Assembly: GCA_030710605.1 (NCBI GenBank) | Contig: CP092886.1 | Coordinates: 165,012,573 to 165,076,572 of the forward strand | Length of the DNA: 64,000 bases | Reading direction: 5' to 3' | Source: Cordylochernes scorpioides | Taxonomy: Eukaryota > Arthropoda > Arachnida > Pseudoscorpiones > Chernetidae | Shown: positions 10,358 to 20,425 of the stretch, one piece after another | Numbering within the stretch: the stretch's first letter is position 1 | How the letters are laid out: the number at the start of each line of letters is the position of its first letter | Made by a program: the position numbers and the translations under genes | Notes under the pieces: model-generated | The model's input: only the letters and a program-made list of their open reading frames with translations | Told to the model about the DNA's origin: nothing | The model's database searches: none

Positions 10358-11885
10358 TGTTTGTGTTTTTCACTAAAACATGCGAGCACGCATACAACAC
10401 TCGTTCTACAAGGCCAATGAAAGAATTGTGTCTTTGATTTAAATATTACATTCATTATATATGCAGCTAATAATTATATTTAATATTATAGATTATTATT
10501 TTATCTATGAAAGAGAGAGAGAAATTTATATACAACAGTGTAATTGTAAATAATTGTGTGTATACATATTATTCTAAATTAATGAAAATTTCAAAATGTC
10601 AAAATTCAGATTCTTTTTTTCTCAAAATAAAGTATATATATAATAGTTAAAATGATATAAAATTATATGATTTGCGTATATATTAAATTGTAATAATATT
10701 TAAAGACTATAAATCTGTTATTTGTTAGATTCTGATGTTAATACTAACGCAAATGGTGATGACTTTAATTTATGGAATGTTAAAGTCAAGTTAACATCCT
10801 TTAATCTCTTCTGTCTCCCCTAAATTCCTTATTTGCAAAAGATAATTACTAGAGGGAATGGTTAGAAAAAGAAACTAAAGAAAAGTTAGGATCCAAGGGT
10901 TTAACATGTGCGAATGTAAATAAGAAATGTAAATTTAAAATTGGGTTTCTCTCGACGAAGGAGTATCTTTGCTCAACAAAAGAACACACGTTAAAGAATG
11001 TTTTTCATTTTTATTCATTTCGTAGTTTCTTGGGTTTTAATCTCAAAGGTGAATAGATTAGATTCCTATGCTTTCCAATCAGTACGACATTATTCTTATT
11101 TGGTCGTATGGACTCGTGACTAAAATTAAGTAAATAAAGGATTATTTATTTGAAAATAAATATAATATAATGCGGCTTGTGATTGTAAAACGACATTTGA
11201 AAATTATCACGCATGAGTTTCTTTTCAACGAAAACACATATGTAAAATTACCTGAAAATGGTTTACAATGATGCAGTTTCATCGTGTGTGAACTTGTAAA
11301 TTTTTAACTGAAAGTATCACCAAGAGACCAGAGGAGGGTCTAACAGATTGACCACGACGCAAGAAGACCATATGCTAAACCCCATTGGTAAATGGACAGC
11401 TACTCAGATATTAAATTACCTCTTTTGTTTCTTTGGAACGAGAGTTTTACAAGACTGATTAACGCAAGGCTGATTGGATATGTGTTGGCAGAGAACCAAT
11501 CAGAAAGAGAATAAAGTTGAAACCATGCAAATATATCTTATATTGGGGGGGAGAATAAAAAAGTAATAAATTATTGAGTAAAAATGTTTAGATTGTCGGA
11601 AAAAAATTTAATTACAAAAAAAGAAAAATCAATTATTAGCAAATATGCTTATTTTATTTTAAACAAATTTAACTATATAATATTCTTGCAAATGAGTTTA
11701 TTAAAAAAAATAATAATAATAAAAAAAAAAAAATTAACCATCCCAAAAGAAAAAACAAAACTATATACAACAGAACAAAAATAATAATTAAAAAAGATTT
11801 TTGTTTTTTTGGTCAAATTTGAAAAAATATTTATCTATTATAAAAAAATTAAATTGAATATAACATATATATATGGCGTATAGTA
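10358..11885. other. unassigned, strongly AT-rich
   Basis: Long A-rich tracts occur at 11580-11860. The 66-codon frame at 11584-11784 is lysine/isoleucine low-complexity. I see no gene. Confidence 0.5.
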
Positions 11886-11887
11886 GT

Positions 11888-12090
11888 TATAAGGCAACAA
11901 CGCGCCATCTATATATATAAAATAAAACTATAAATACGATTTCATTTCCAATAAAAAAAACTTTAGAAAAACTTTAAATTTTTTACCGCGATAAAATTAA
12001 ATTAGGAGGGCTTGGTTCATCATTGTGAAAGCCTCCAAGCGGTTTCGACAATTTAATTCAACAGACCGCGCTTTTTAGATCTCTAATACT
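11888..12090. mobile_element. foldback family B variant, uninterrupted end
   Basis: The end reads ATAAGGCAACAACGCGCCATCT. It continues into AAACTATAAATACG, TTTTTTACCGCGATAAAATT and GGAGGGCTTGGTTCATC. It resembles the element at 35128-35418, and it serves as an empty-site comparison for the Helitron inserted there. Confidence 0.65.
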
Positions 12091-12116
12091 GTATTGGACG
12101 ATTTTGAGGATAAATA

Positions 12117-12327
12117 CTCATGGACAAAACTTAAGAAGTGAAAAGTCTTCGATATCACCGGTCGTCTGTTTTTTTTTTAAGGAGACAGAGGTAATTTTGT
12201 TGATACTTGGTAATCTCATCTGTCTACAATAAAGGTCACTTTATATTAAATATCTTTAAGAGTTATTGTCTGAATCCCGATATACCTGCTAAAAGATAAA
12301 ACTTTCTTTAAGTTTTGTACACGAGCG
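12117..12327 (+). mobile_element. MITE family A, near full-length
   Basis: CTCATGGACAAAACTTAAG at the left and CTTTAAGTTTTGTACACGAG at the right are inverted. TA flanks both sides (12115-12116 and 12328-12329). The sequence between matches the 14986-15204 copy. Confidence 0.8.
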
Positions 12328-12329
12328 TA

Positions 12330-13216
12330 TGTGATACTGAAGGGTGGAATCTTAGTTATGGAATTGAAGTAAACTATGTATATGGATATAAGTTGATAAG
12401 ACTCAGTAGAATTATATTTAAACAGTGGCAAGGCTCTTGCATCATATAGAACATGACCTTGAAAACATTTAAGAACGTGCGAAGCATGTTGTTCAGAGAA
12501 GTTTCTAAATAAGCTCCATATCTCTCCAATCAACCAGGCCATTCTCCCCAACAACTCGGCACTGGCAGCCCCCAACAATACAACCTGTTGACGACATCCC
12601 AATTAACAAAGAGGAGCGAAGTGGGGCTTCACAATTAGGCTTAATTTACTTCACAGTTGGGAATAATAGAGATGGAGGGAGTGCAAGCGTTAATTAATTT
12701 TTAATTGGGTATAGGGCGAATTTCCGTTGTATAGAAGGACGAGGGTATTTATGGACTAAAACTTCCTTTATATAAATTTATCTCCCCGCTAAAATTTAAA
12801 GGGAGCTTCCCTGGAAAATAGAGGCGCGAATTTATTCCTCACTGAATTATAAATTTCTTTTAAAATATATATCCTCAATTGTTGGGCTTCTGTTTTCACA
12901 GAACGCTTGTCCATTTATTCACTCTTTGAATAAACTCCCAAGAAAGCTCTTGTTTTAATAGATGGGCCTTGGAGAGAGAATTACAATCGGGGATCTTCGC
13001 TGTAAGAATGTTAAACTTGGCATTCGGTGATTAAAGCTTACTCGAAATATTTAGAACAAAACTACATCTTTTGGGTAATTTAGTGGATATGGAGTCTATA
13101 TCAGCATATATTTATATATAAAGACAAAGGTCGCCTCTCTCTCTCTCGTCAAAATAGATTTTAGATCAATATCCTCCCGGCTAAATTTTTATCTATATAT
13201 ATATATATATATTATC
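12330..13216. other. unassigned; minus-strand open frame 12246-12602
   Basis: The 118-codon minus frame starts in GC-richer sequence (MGCRQQVVLLGAASAELLGR) and runs through MITE A sequence into low-complexity residues. I do not recognise it, and the overlap with the MITE argues against a gene. The rest is AT-rich spacer. Confidence 0.4.
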
Positions 13217-13466
13217 AAAAAGGGGCATCTCCTTATTGTGCAACTGAAAGTTGCTGATGACTTGCGCCATCTATCGGGCTGTTGGCCTTTATCAGCGTGG
13301 TGCAGCCCGAAACGCGTCCGTGGTTAGCTTTTTCTTGATTAATCAAGAATGGGTATTTGGCCAATTCTGGAATAAATAAAAATCAACGAGAATAGTTGGT
13401 ATTTATTCCGATAGATGACGCAAGCCATCAGCAACTTTCAGTTGCACGATAAGGAGATCCCTTTTT
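13217..13466. mobile_element. foldback element related to family C
   Basis: Terminal inverted repeats: AAAAAGGGGCATCTCCTTAT at the left against the right end ATAAGGAGATCCCTTTTT. The inner arms GCAACTGAAAGTTGCTGATG and CATCAGCAACTTTCAGTTGC also pair. The centre keeps GAAACGCGTCCGTGG but has lost a recognisable CUGANGA. Confidence 0.8.
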
Positions 13467-14203
13467 CATAATTATGCACCTTATCCCAGTACAATATCAC
13501 ATTTGTACTATTTTTCACATATATATATATATATATATTATATAATCTAAAAATGCAAATATTTTATTTTATTTTAAAAACATATATTTTATTTTTCATT
13601 CATTGACTGTTCTGCATTTTTGACCATATATTAAAAAAAAAAACCACTTTTTTAATTGTTATTGTTGTAAATATGTATATTTAACTCTTCTTATCTTTTA
13701 TTCACGATTATAGAATTCATTATATAAATTCTATATTCCTGTGATATAAATAATTTTATGTATATTTTTACTTCAAGAGATTCAAAATAAAAATCTGCTT
13801 GAAAGGTAAATAATTATTTTTATTTTTCCACGACTGCACCTCTTTTCAACGATCAAACACACAAAAATTTTCTAATCTATAACATATATATGTCGTAAAA
13901 AAAGATGTATTTTAGGTACGTTACCAATTCATTCATGCAGTCGTGGATTGAATTGAAAATGATAACTTTATATCCAAAATTGAATTTATTTTAATGATTA
14001 TATTTTTAAGAACAAACAGTTTTCATACATACAATTCTATATGATATTCTAAGTATAAACAAAAAAAAATATTGCGTTGTACTCCTTTTGTTAAGGATTT
14101 TAAAGAATTAACTCTGTGTTAATTCTATGATTATTTAAATTATAATTATATTAATGAATAATAAAAATATGATTTTTATTATGTCATATATATATATATA
14201 TAT
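13467..14203. other. unassigned AT-rich spacer
   Basis: Contains (AT)n tracts near 13520 and 14185. No gene was seen. Confidence 0.5.
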
Positions 14204-14569
14204 ATTAAAAATGGCATATCCTGACCAGGAGCACATGTGCTTTACAGAAGGCAGAGCGCCATCTGGTGGAACAGAAATCAACTGAACATTGATTTAGCCT
14301 GTTCCCTGATATTTTTCTTGGTTTTTCAGGAAGCCACTGGGACCAAAAAATCTTTTTTGGTCGCAGTGGTTCAGCCTACTCCTCGCTGACGAGCGCCAAA
14401 AGCTCGAAACGCGTTCGTGGATGGCTATTCTTGATTTATCAAGAAATTGGGTTGGCCAAATATAAGGGAACAGGCTAAATCAATGTTTAGTTGATTTCTT
14501 TTCCACCAGATGGCGTTCTGCCTTCTGTAAAGCACATGTGCTCCTGGTCAGGATATGCCATTTTTAATA
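14204..14569. mobile_element. foldback family C, full-length copy 2
   Basis: ATTAAAAATGGCATATCCTG at the left is the exact inverse of CAGGATATGCCATTTTTAAT at the right. The arms continue for about 110 bp through AGCACATGTGCT and a GCGCCATCTGGTGG/CCACCAGATGGCG block. The centre holds a 16-bp A/T hairpin (14334-14369) and the ribozyme-like module at 14373-14426. No protein is encoded. Confidence 0.85.
14373..14426 (+). ncRNA. dimer-type hammerhead ribozyme motif, family C copy 2
   Basis: Core CTGACGA at 14386-14392 is intact. Stem II is GCGC/GCTC (one mismatch) around CAAAA. GAA, then self-complementary ACGCGT at 14409-14414, H17 = T at 14415. Stem I is CCTCG/CGTGG (one T/T mismatch) plus AGCC/GGCT. 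The stem I mismatch is at the same position as in copy 1 but on the other strand, as expected if each lost an ancestral A-U pair separately. Confidence 0.6.
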
Positions 14570-14681
14570 TTGATTTCAACACCTGATCTTTTTATCTTTT
14601 TTTTTTTTTTTCGTTTTTTAATATATATATTTATATATTAAAGATCTATTTATGGATTGCTATATTTAAAAAAATATATAT

Positions 14682-14880
14682 ATACAACATAAAGTTGCGG
14701 GAGGATGATATTCATGTACCAAAAGAGGAATCTCTCCTTTTAATTCTGCACCAGAGCGATGCATTTATGCATCACCCTAGTAAATATATTTTACTAGTGA
14801 TTATAAAGGATGATCCACAACACCAGTTTTGTCAAATTCCGATAGAAAGTCCTCGCCATTTCACCAGCTTAACAGCCTGC
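14682..14880 (+). mobile_element. foldback family E copy
   Basis: ACAACATAAAGTTGCGGGAG, GATATTCATGTACCAAAAG and CTCTCCTTTTAATT match the termini of the inverted-repeat copy at 39924-40198. CACAACACCAGTTTTG matches the inner region of the 39608-39795 copy. Confidence 0.65.
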
Positions 14881-14985
14881 ACTTACACCTCTCTCTACCG
14901 TGCATTGTTATGGTAATGTGCACCACGTTTCCACACAATTCAATAGTTTGGTGTATGCACATTATTTTCCCAAAGAACTGATGTA

Positions 14986-15204
14986 CACTCATGGACACTT
15001 CCTTAAGGAAGTGGAAAGTCTTTGATATCACCGGTCGTCGTTTATAATGATTTTTTAAGGAGAGAGAGGCAATTTTGTTCACACTTGGTAATCTCGCGCA
15101 TCTTCAATAAAGGCCACTGCGTATCAAATACCTTTTAGAGATATTATCCGAAGCCCGGTATACATGATAGAATGTACAACTTCCTTAAGTCTTGACCACG
15201 AGTG
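14986..15204 (+). mobile_element. MITE family A, full-length with TA target duplication
   Basis: The element is 219 bp, bounded by TA at 14984-14985 and 15205-15206. The termini CACTCATGGACACTTCCTTAAG and CTTAAGTCTTGACCACGAGTG are inverted. A TA duplication and short TIRs indicate mobilisation by a Tc1/mariner-type transposase. The termini do not match either transposase-bearing element in this window (20426 or 47753). Confidence 0.9.
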
Positions 15205-15337
15205 TATATCTTTTAGTGTGATTATTCCTCTTCAATACTTCACTGCTATATATCGATTAAAATTAAAACATTTTAGGATTATTTTTATGTAAAATAACTT
15301 TCTACACTATTCTTAGTTGCGATGATAAAAATATATA

Positions 15338-15390
15338 TCGGGATGGCCTGGCTCATCTGTGGTGAACCTTATCCGCGGCTGCACCAATTA
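15338..15390. mobile_element. foldback family B fragment
   Basis: GATGGCCTGGCTCATCTGTGG and TGAACCTTATCCGCGG match the central part of family B arms. Confidence 0.5.
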
Positions 15391-15822
15391 TCTTCTGGTC
15401 ACCGACCCAATTCTGATAGTTTTCAGGGATGCCCGAGAGATATGCCCTTTCTTTATATATATATGTTATATTTAATAAAGATGAATGAGCTTTTCTGTTG
15501 TATTTAGATCATGTTGAGGATTATGGTAATGCAGTCGTGGTTAAAAATCTTGAAATAAAAATAATAAAGGTTTTGATCAGAGGTTGCTTTAATTGAGCTA
15601 AGGAATGTATAAAAGACATAATTTGGTAAAAGTAATGCCTGGCTTAAGGCTTAAGAATAAAAAAAAATGAAAAGCTTATTTACATAATGTACAAATGTTT
15701 TGAGCCGGCCATCGGGAAAGAACAACAACGAGTTTATATATGCAAAGCGTTACCTCTGGTGGTCGATTTAACAGAATATTTGAATCTATGATATAAATTT
15801 TAAATAAATAATATTTTTATAT

Positions 15823-15864
<42 letters not shown>

Positions 15865-15960
15865 ATATTTTGAGCTAGTTAGATCACAACCTTCTTATAA
15901 TAATTATAATAACCCCATATCTATATAAAATATGTATCAAACTTGTAATAATAGAAGTGA
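15391..15960. other. unassigned; (TA)n tract at 15825-15860
   Basis: AT-rich spacer with a long TA dinucleotide run. No gene was seen. Confidence 0.5.
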
Positions 15961-15964
15961 CAAT

Positions 15965-16470
15965 AAAATAAAGATGTAGAGGTAGACGACGCGACAAAAG
16001 TCCAGACGACAAAGGCCAGACATGATAAACAACCCAGACTAACAGGTGTTTATGCTAATGAGTTCATTCCCCCGTCAGCAGGTGGCCGAACACGTGGCCA
16101 GACATAATTAATAACCCAGCGCTTGACAGGTGGCGTGATTACGGGAACCAATCAGAACTCGCCGCCATCTGCGAGCGTCTCATATAAAAGCCCCCCAAGA
16201 TTGGGACAAAGTAGTTGTTTCAGTTGTTTCAGAGCGACGCTGTTATACGGCCGGTCATATTTCTCACCCCTATCCGCGATGTAGACTTAGGGCATCCGTG
16301 ACGTCCATGGTCCGACTACCTTCGTCCGTGGTCTACCTCTACTTCTTGGAGTTACCACCTAGACCTGCCTCTGTCTCTTGCTGTCCCAGTGCGGGAATCC
16401 CATCACGCACCCACTACCACGACTGCCCAGCACATTCCACCTCGGGATTACTACATATATACAGAGGGTT
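15965..16470 (+). promoter_or_regulatory. GC-rich island with CCAAT and TATA boxes
   Basis: The block is much richer in G and C than its flanks. A CCAAT box (GAACCAATCAGAA, about 16145-16157) lies about 30 bp before a TATA box (CATATAAAAG, TATA from 16183). A TCAGTT initiator-like element at 16220-16225 is about 39 bp from the TATA, a little far. The downstream frame at 16298-16507 is short and unrecognised. It may be the LTR of a retrotransposon or the promoter of a host gene. I found no matching second copy, which favours neither. Confidence 0.4.
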
Positions 16471-16754
16471 TTCCATTTTTAAAATAACGATTTTAGTGCT
16501 TTATTAAAACAGTTTATTAATGTTTGTACAACTTATTGTTTTCAATGTGTAAGCCGTGACGTTTAGCAACAGCCCTGTATTGATGTTTCCAGGAAATAAG
16601 GCTTCGCCTTAGCTCTGTAAATATGAGTGTGTATGTGTATTTCTGTGTGTGTTTATATATAATATATACATGAAAGTAGACTTATAAGAAAAGAACGTGT
16701 AACCTAAGCGGAGTGTGAGAACAATCTGTTTAATAAACCAAAACAGTCTGCATT

Positions 16755-17036
16755 ATGTACACCTACCCCCCGATTTACACGGTAGATACGTTCCTGAGAA
16801 AAACGTGTAAATCGGGGGATAGGTGTACACAGAAATAAAAATAAAATGCATTGACAGGTTAAAATATGTAGTCAGCACATAAGCTCGGGAGATACCTCGT
16901 GAGATGTGTACACAGCGCATGTGTTCAATCACAGTAGCATTTAGTATAGTACGATAAAAAAAAAAAAACTTATTTGGAAAACCGTGTAAAAGCGAAAACG
17001 TGTAAAACAAGTACCGTGTAAATCGGGGGATAGGTG
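16755..17036. mobile_element. MITE with GTGTAAATCGGGGG termini
   Basis: Left end ACACCTACCCCCCGATTTACAC is inverted at the right end (CCGTGTAAATCGGGGGATAG). A further inverted copy at 16804-16830 forms a hairpin with the left end. The interior has CGTGTAAAAGCG motifs. Open frames across it are not protein-like. Confidence 0.7.
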
Positions 17037-17627
17037 TAATTAGAAAAGGATATCTGGCAGTTTTTATGAAGGTTTTTTAAAATTTCTTAAAAATAAATCC
17101 GAACAAAAGCATAGTTCTACATGCGCATATTCTACCGTATAAGTTCATAAAGGAAAGACTTGACAAATACAGACTAAGGTATTATTACAATATCCTCTAT
17201 TCAAAGAAAATAAGTAAACAGACACAACATAATCAGACACACAACATAAACACAGACACACAATATATTCAATAAGATATGAGAAATGAATATATTTCGA
17301 AATACTCGATGAACCCAGCCCAACAAGAGCCTTCCGACTAAACAAACATAAGTGGAAAATACGAAAAGATTTCAACATAAAGCCAAAACCAATATCCCTA
17401 ATTCAATTTCTTAGAAATGGAATCAATTTCATTTTTTTCTGTATATTCTTCTATAGAAATGTGCCGTCCTCTCAAGAAATACGGATCTTGGAATCACCTC
17501 CATTATCACTTCATAGCAACTCAAATATAAATCCATTTCCCATCTCAATATGTTGGCACATACACAATATTGTAATTTGGATTAGAGAATATTGCTTGTT
17601 TTCGAAGTATTTCAACAAAATAATATT
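17037..17627. other. unassigned spacer
   Basis: No gene or repeat was recognised. Confidence 0.5.
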
Positions 17628-18173
17628 TGAAAATATTATAGACGCGTATTATTCTTTATATATATATATATATAAATAAACAATTTCTACTGCCCTTACT
17701 GCAATGGAAAAATTAATGGGAGGGCCTGACTCATCAGTGGTGAACCCTTCCAGCTGTTTCGCCAGTTTAATCTACCATACCGCTGTTATGCATCATATAT
17801 AATATATATATGCATCATAATATAAGTGCTATAATAAAAGACACAAATTGATATTTGCGCAAGAGCGATTGCTCGAAGCATTTTATATATTTATAAATGT
17901 ATGTGATTCTGCTGTCCTCAAAGCTTATGTCCATAGTTCATCTAAAATACCCATTCAAAGAGTCTAGCAACAGTATCACTATAAAAGGAAGATCGAAAAA
18001 TGCAATATAACAGCGGTATGGTAGATTAAGCTGGCGAAACCGCTGGGAGGGTTCACCACCGATGAGCCAGGCCCTCCCATTAATTTTTCCATTGCAGTAA
18101 GTACAGTAGAAATTGTTTATTTCAAAAAAGAATCATACGCGTCTATAATAGTTTCAAATTTTGATAGTAAGGT
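17628..18173. mobile_element. foldback family B, full-length copy 2
   Basis: The arms (about 17628-17787 and 18013-18173) and the intervening loop align with the copy at 2128-2675, including the loop blocks GCGATTGCTCGAAGCAT, CTCAAAGCTTATGTCCATAG and GAGTCTAGCAACAGTA. The left arm has an extra AT run near 17655-17675. Confidence 0.8.
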
Positions 18174-18277
18174 ATAATGAAATATAAAAGATAAAATGAT
18201 AATTTTCGCATTTTTGGAAACAATCCAGATGATCAGTAAAAGTTACACAAGGGTGTTTATTACCAGTTCTAAGTATA

Positions 18278-18425
18278 CAGGGCGCATGGTGCAGGCAATG
18301 ATAATAATGGTGGGTAGTTAGCGTCTGCTTTTATTGTAAGTACACAACATGTTTACACATGTAGAAATCATTACTTACAAGGTACAATATCTTCGGTTGG
18401 TTTCTTTCACTCGTGGATATAAGAC
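18278..18425 (-). repeat. SINE fragment (body only)
   Basis: AATGATAATAATGGTGGGTAG, ACATGTTTACACATGTAGAAA and CACTCGTGG blocks match the SINE bodies at 4368 and 37290. The head is missing. Confidence 0.55.
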
Positions 18426-18679
18426 TTATTCAAGCCATTGAAGATATATTCGACATTAAAAAAAAGACAAAACACTATTTTGTTTAATTCATCTGAACGG
18501 GAAAAAATAACATGTCTTACATTCGCTTTTGGCAAAAATAGCTTTTAATCCTTTAGAAAGGCAAATCTAGAAAACCAGTTTTCTGATATTTTCCCGTTAT
18601 TAAAATTATTTACTTATTTGACGTTGAAGAAACATACTGCGGATTGAATTCTCTTAAATATTTGTTGCCAATCTTGACA

Positions 18680-19055
18680 AAGGCATATCATGACGTCACA
18701 AATGAGCATTAAAGTTTGTATAGCGCCATCTATTGGAATAAATATCAATTAAACGTTGATTTAATTCTATATACCAATATTCTTTAATTATACCGTTTCC
18801 TGATTCATCAACAAATGTCAGCCACATACGGATTTCTTGCTGTTGGCTCTCGTCATCGCGGTGTAGGTTGTTTATCAACAATCCACTGAAGTGGTAGATA
18901 ATTTTCCTTTTGAAAAGAAAAAGGCATTTGGCGCCAATATTCTAGAATAAATTCAAATCAACGTTTAGATTATATTGATTGTGAGAGATACCGCCTTGTG
19001 TGTACGCCACATTTGATTTTAATTTGGACGGAATCAGGATATGTACCTTTTTGAT
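18680..19055. mobile_element. diverged foldback element related to family C
   Basis: The ends carry GGCATATCATGACG and the inverse-like GGAATCAGGATATGTACC. Inner arms ATCAATTAAACGTTGATTTA and AAATCAACGTTTAGATTA pair, and a GCGCCATCTATTGG block is present. The centre has no intact ribozyme core. Confidence 0.5.
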
Positions 19056-19602
19056 AGACTCACTTACCTGATGTAGTTTCTCCCCTATTTTTAACAATTA
19101 TATTTTATTATATGAGCTATAGCCGAATGTATAGAGAAACCTGGCTTCGCCTGAGTCAGATACATTTTATCCACCTTTAGTTATGACGCCTAATCAGATG
19201 AAGAAATTTCATTTTTTAAATGTGTAAAAACAACGACCAATCAAATTTATGCTTTTCTCTAGTATAGTAAACACCAGTACTATAGAAATCTTGGTTTCCA
19301 TTTATTAAAATACCCATGAAATATATATTTTTAGTCTTTTGTTGTTGTTATATTGCCCAATAAAGAGCCTCAGATGTCTCCATTGCATCTCTATCACAGT
19401 AGTCGCAATGTCCTCTATCTTGGGTGTGTAAAGCTGCTGTTCTGGGTTCATCCCAATTTTCTGGGCCATTTTTAGTATTTTGAACAACCTATTTGTTAAA
19501 ATATCGATTCAGCTATATAAGAAAGATTTTAATTAATCGATTCAGACATTTCGACGGAAAAGAGTAAAAAAAACATCAATTTAGCCTTTCAATTATATTA
19601 TA

Positions 19603-19950
19603 CTAGAAGAATGACCCGGCTTCGCCCGAGAAATCCCCCGAGTGAAGTATCCTTCATACTGAGAGTACATCAATGATAAATAGTTGAAGTGCCATAGAAT
19701 AGCAATACAGAAGAAACATAAACTACAGAAAAAAAGTGTGTAATGGCAAAAATTGTATTATATCAGTGTTTAGGTATTTGATTTAATTATTTTTTGCAAT
19801 CCATTTAGTTGTTTCAAAATTAATATAGTTTTAATAGACGGCAGCTTTTCCACCAAACCCCCATTAACCTTTGAAATTGCCTGAGTTGAGTGACTGACTG
19901 TAAAGAATCCTGACTGCGATGCCCATCTTCTCAGTAAGAATAAAAAAAAA
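19603..19950 (-). mobile_element. Helitron 3' end, 5' end not found
   Basis: On the minus strand a hairpin (CTCGGGC, loop GAA, GCCGGGT) is followed by CATTCTT and CTAG, with host T next. The sequence up to about 19950 has no Rep/helicase frame. A similar but decayed end may lie near 19125-19165. I could not find the matching TC end, so the right limit is a guess. Confidence 0.5.
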
Positions 19951-20152
19951 GGTTTATAAAAAAATTAATCCAAAATATTGGCATGTAAATATTTTTCTGT
20001 AAAAAAAATAAAAGAGCAAATGGAAATATTAGGCAAACATATGTGTTCTCTAATGATTGCGACTGCATTTTAAACGATTTTTAAAAAGAGATTTAAACAA
20101 ATAAAGGCCAGAACAAAAATTAATTAAAAATATGAAATCCATTATTTACATA

Positions 20153-20210
20153 CATTCACAAAAGCAAACGATGACAGAATTGATAACTCTGATACTTGTA
20201 TATTTTAATA
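20153..20210 (+). repeat. direct repeat, copy 1, left of tRNA-Gly
   Basis: CATTCACAAAAGCAAACGAT followed by GACAGAATTGAT, CTCTGATACTTGTA and ATTTTAATA recurs at 20359-20420, where four extra bases (TGAT) are present. The pair brackets the tRNA gene. Confidence 0.85.
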
Positions 20211-20255
20211 ATAATAATATTAATATAAATGAGTTTTAAAAATTGTAAAAAAAAT

Positions 20256-20325
20256 GCATCGGCCGGGAATCGAACCCGGGCCGCCCGCGTGGCAGGCGAG
20301 CATTCTACCACTGAACCACCGATGC
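20256..20325 (-). tRNA. tRNA-Gly (GCC anticodon)
   Basis: The minus strand reads a complete cloverleaf. The acceptor strands GCATCGG and CCGATGC pair fully. Box A is TGGTTCAGTGGTAGAA. The anticodon loop CTGCCAC gives GCC (plus-strand 20291-20293). Box B is GGGTTCGATTCCC. A run of eight T follows within two bases of the 3' end, the normal RNA polymerase III terminator. No intron and no encoded CCA. The intact stems and terminator suggest a functional gene, not a SINE head. It lies between two direct repeats and 100 bp from a Tc1 element. Confidence 0.97.
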
Positions 20326-20358
20326 TTATAAGAAATGGCCATATTTGGGTATTTATTC

Positions 20359-20420
20359 CATTCACAAAAGCAAACGATGACAGAATTGATTGATGACTCT
20401 GATACTTGTAAATTTTAATA
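20359..20420 (+). repeat. direct repeat, copy 2, right of tRNA-Gly
   Basis: Second copy of the 20153-20210 sequence, ending four bases before the Tc1 target site. The Tc1 therefore inserted at the edge of this repeat. Confidence 0.85.
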
Positions 20421-20425
20421 CTCTA

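Noticed and set aside
12246-12602. 118-codon minus-strand gene
   Set aside because: Its last third is the inverted MITE A end and the rest has no recognisable motif.
13217-13466. Hammerhead ribozyme in the 13.2-kb foldback
   Set aside because: GAAACGCGTCCGTGG is present, but no CUGANGA and no pairing strand for CGTGG lie at the right distance.
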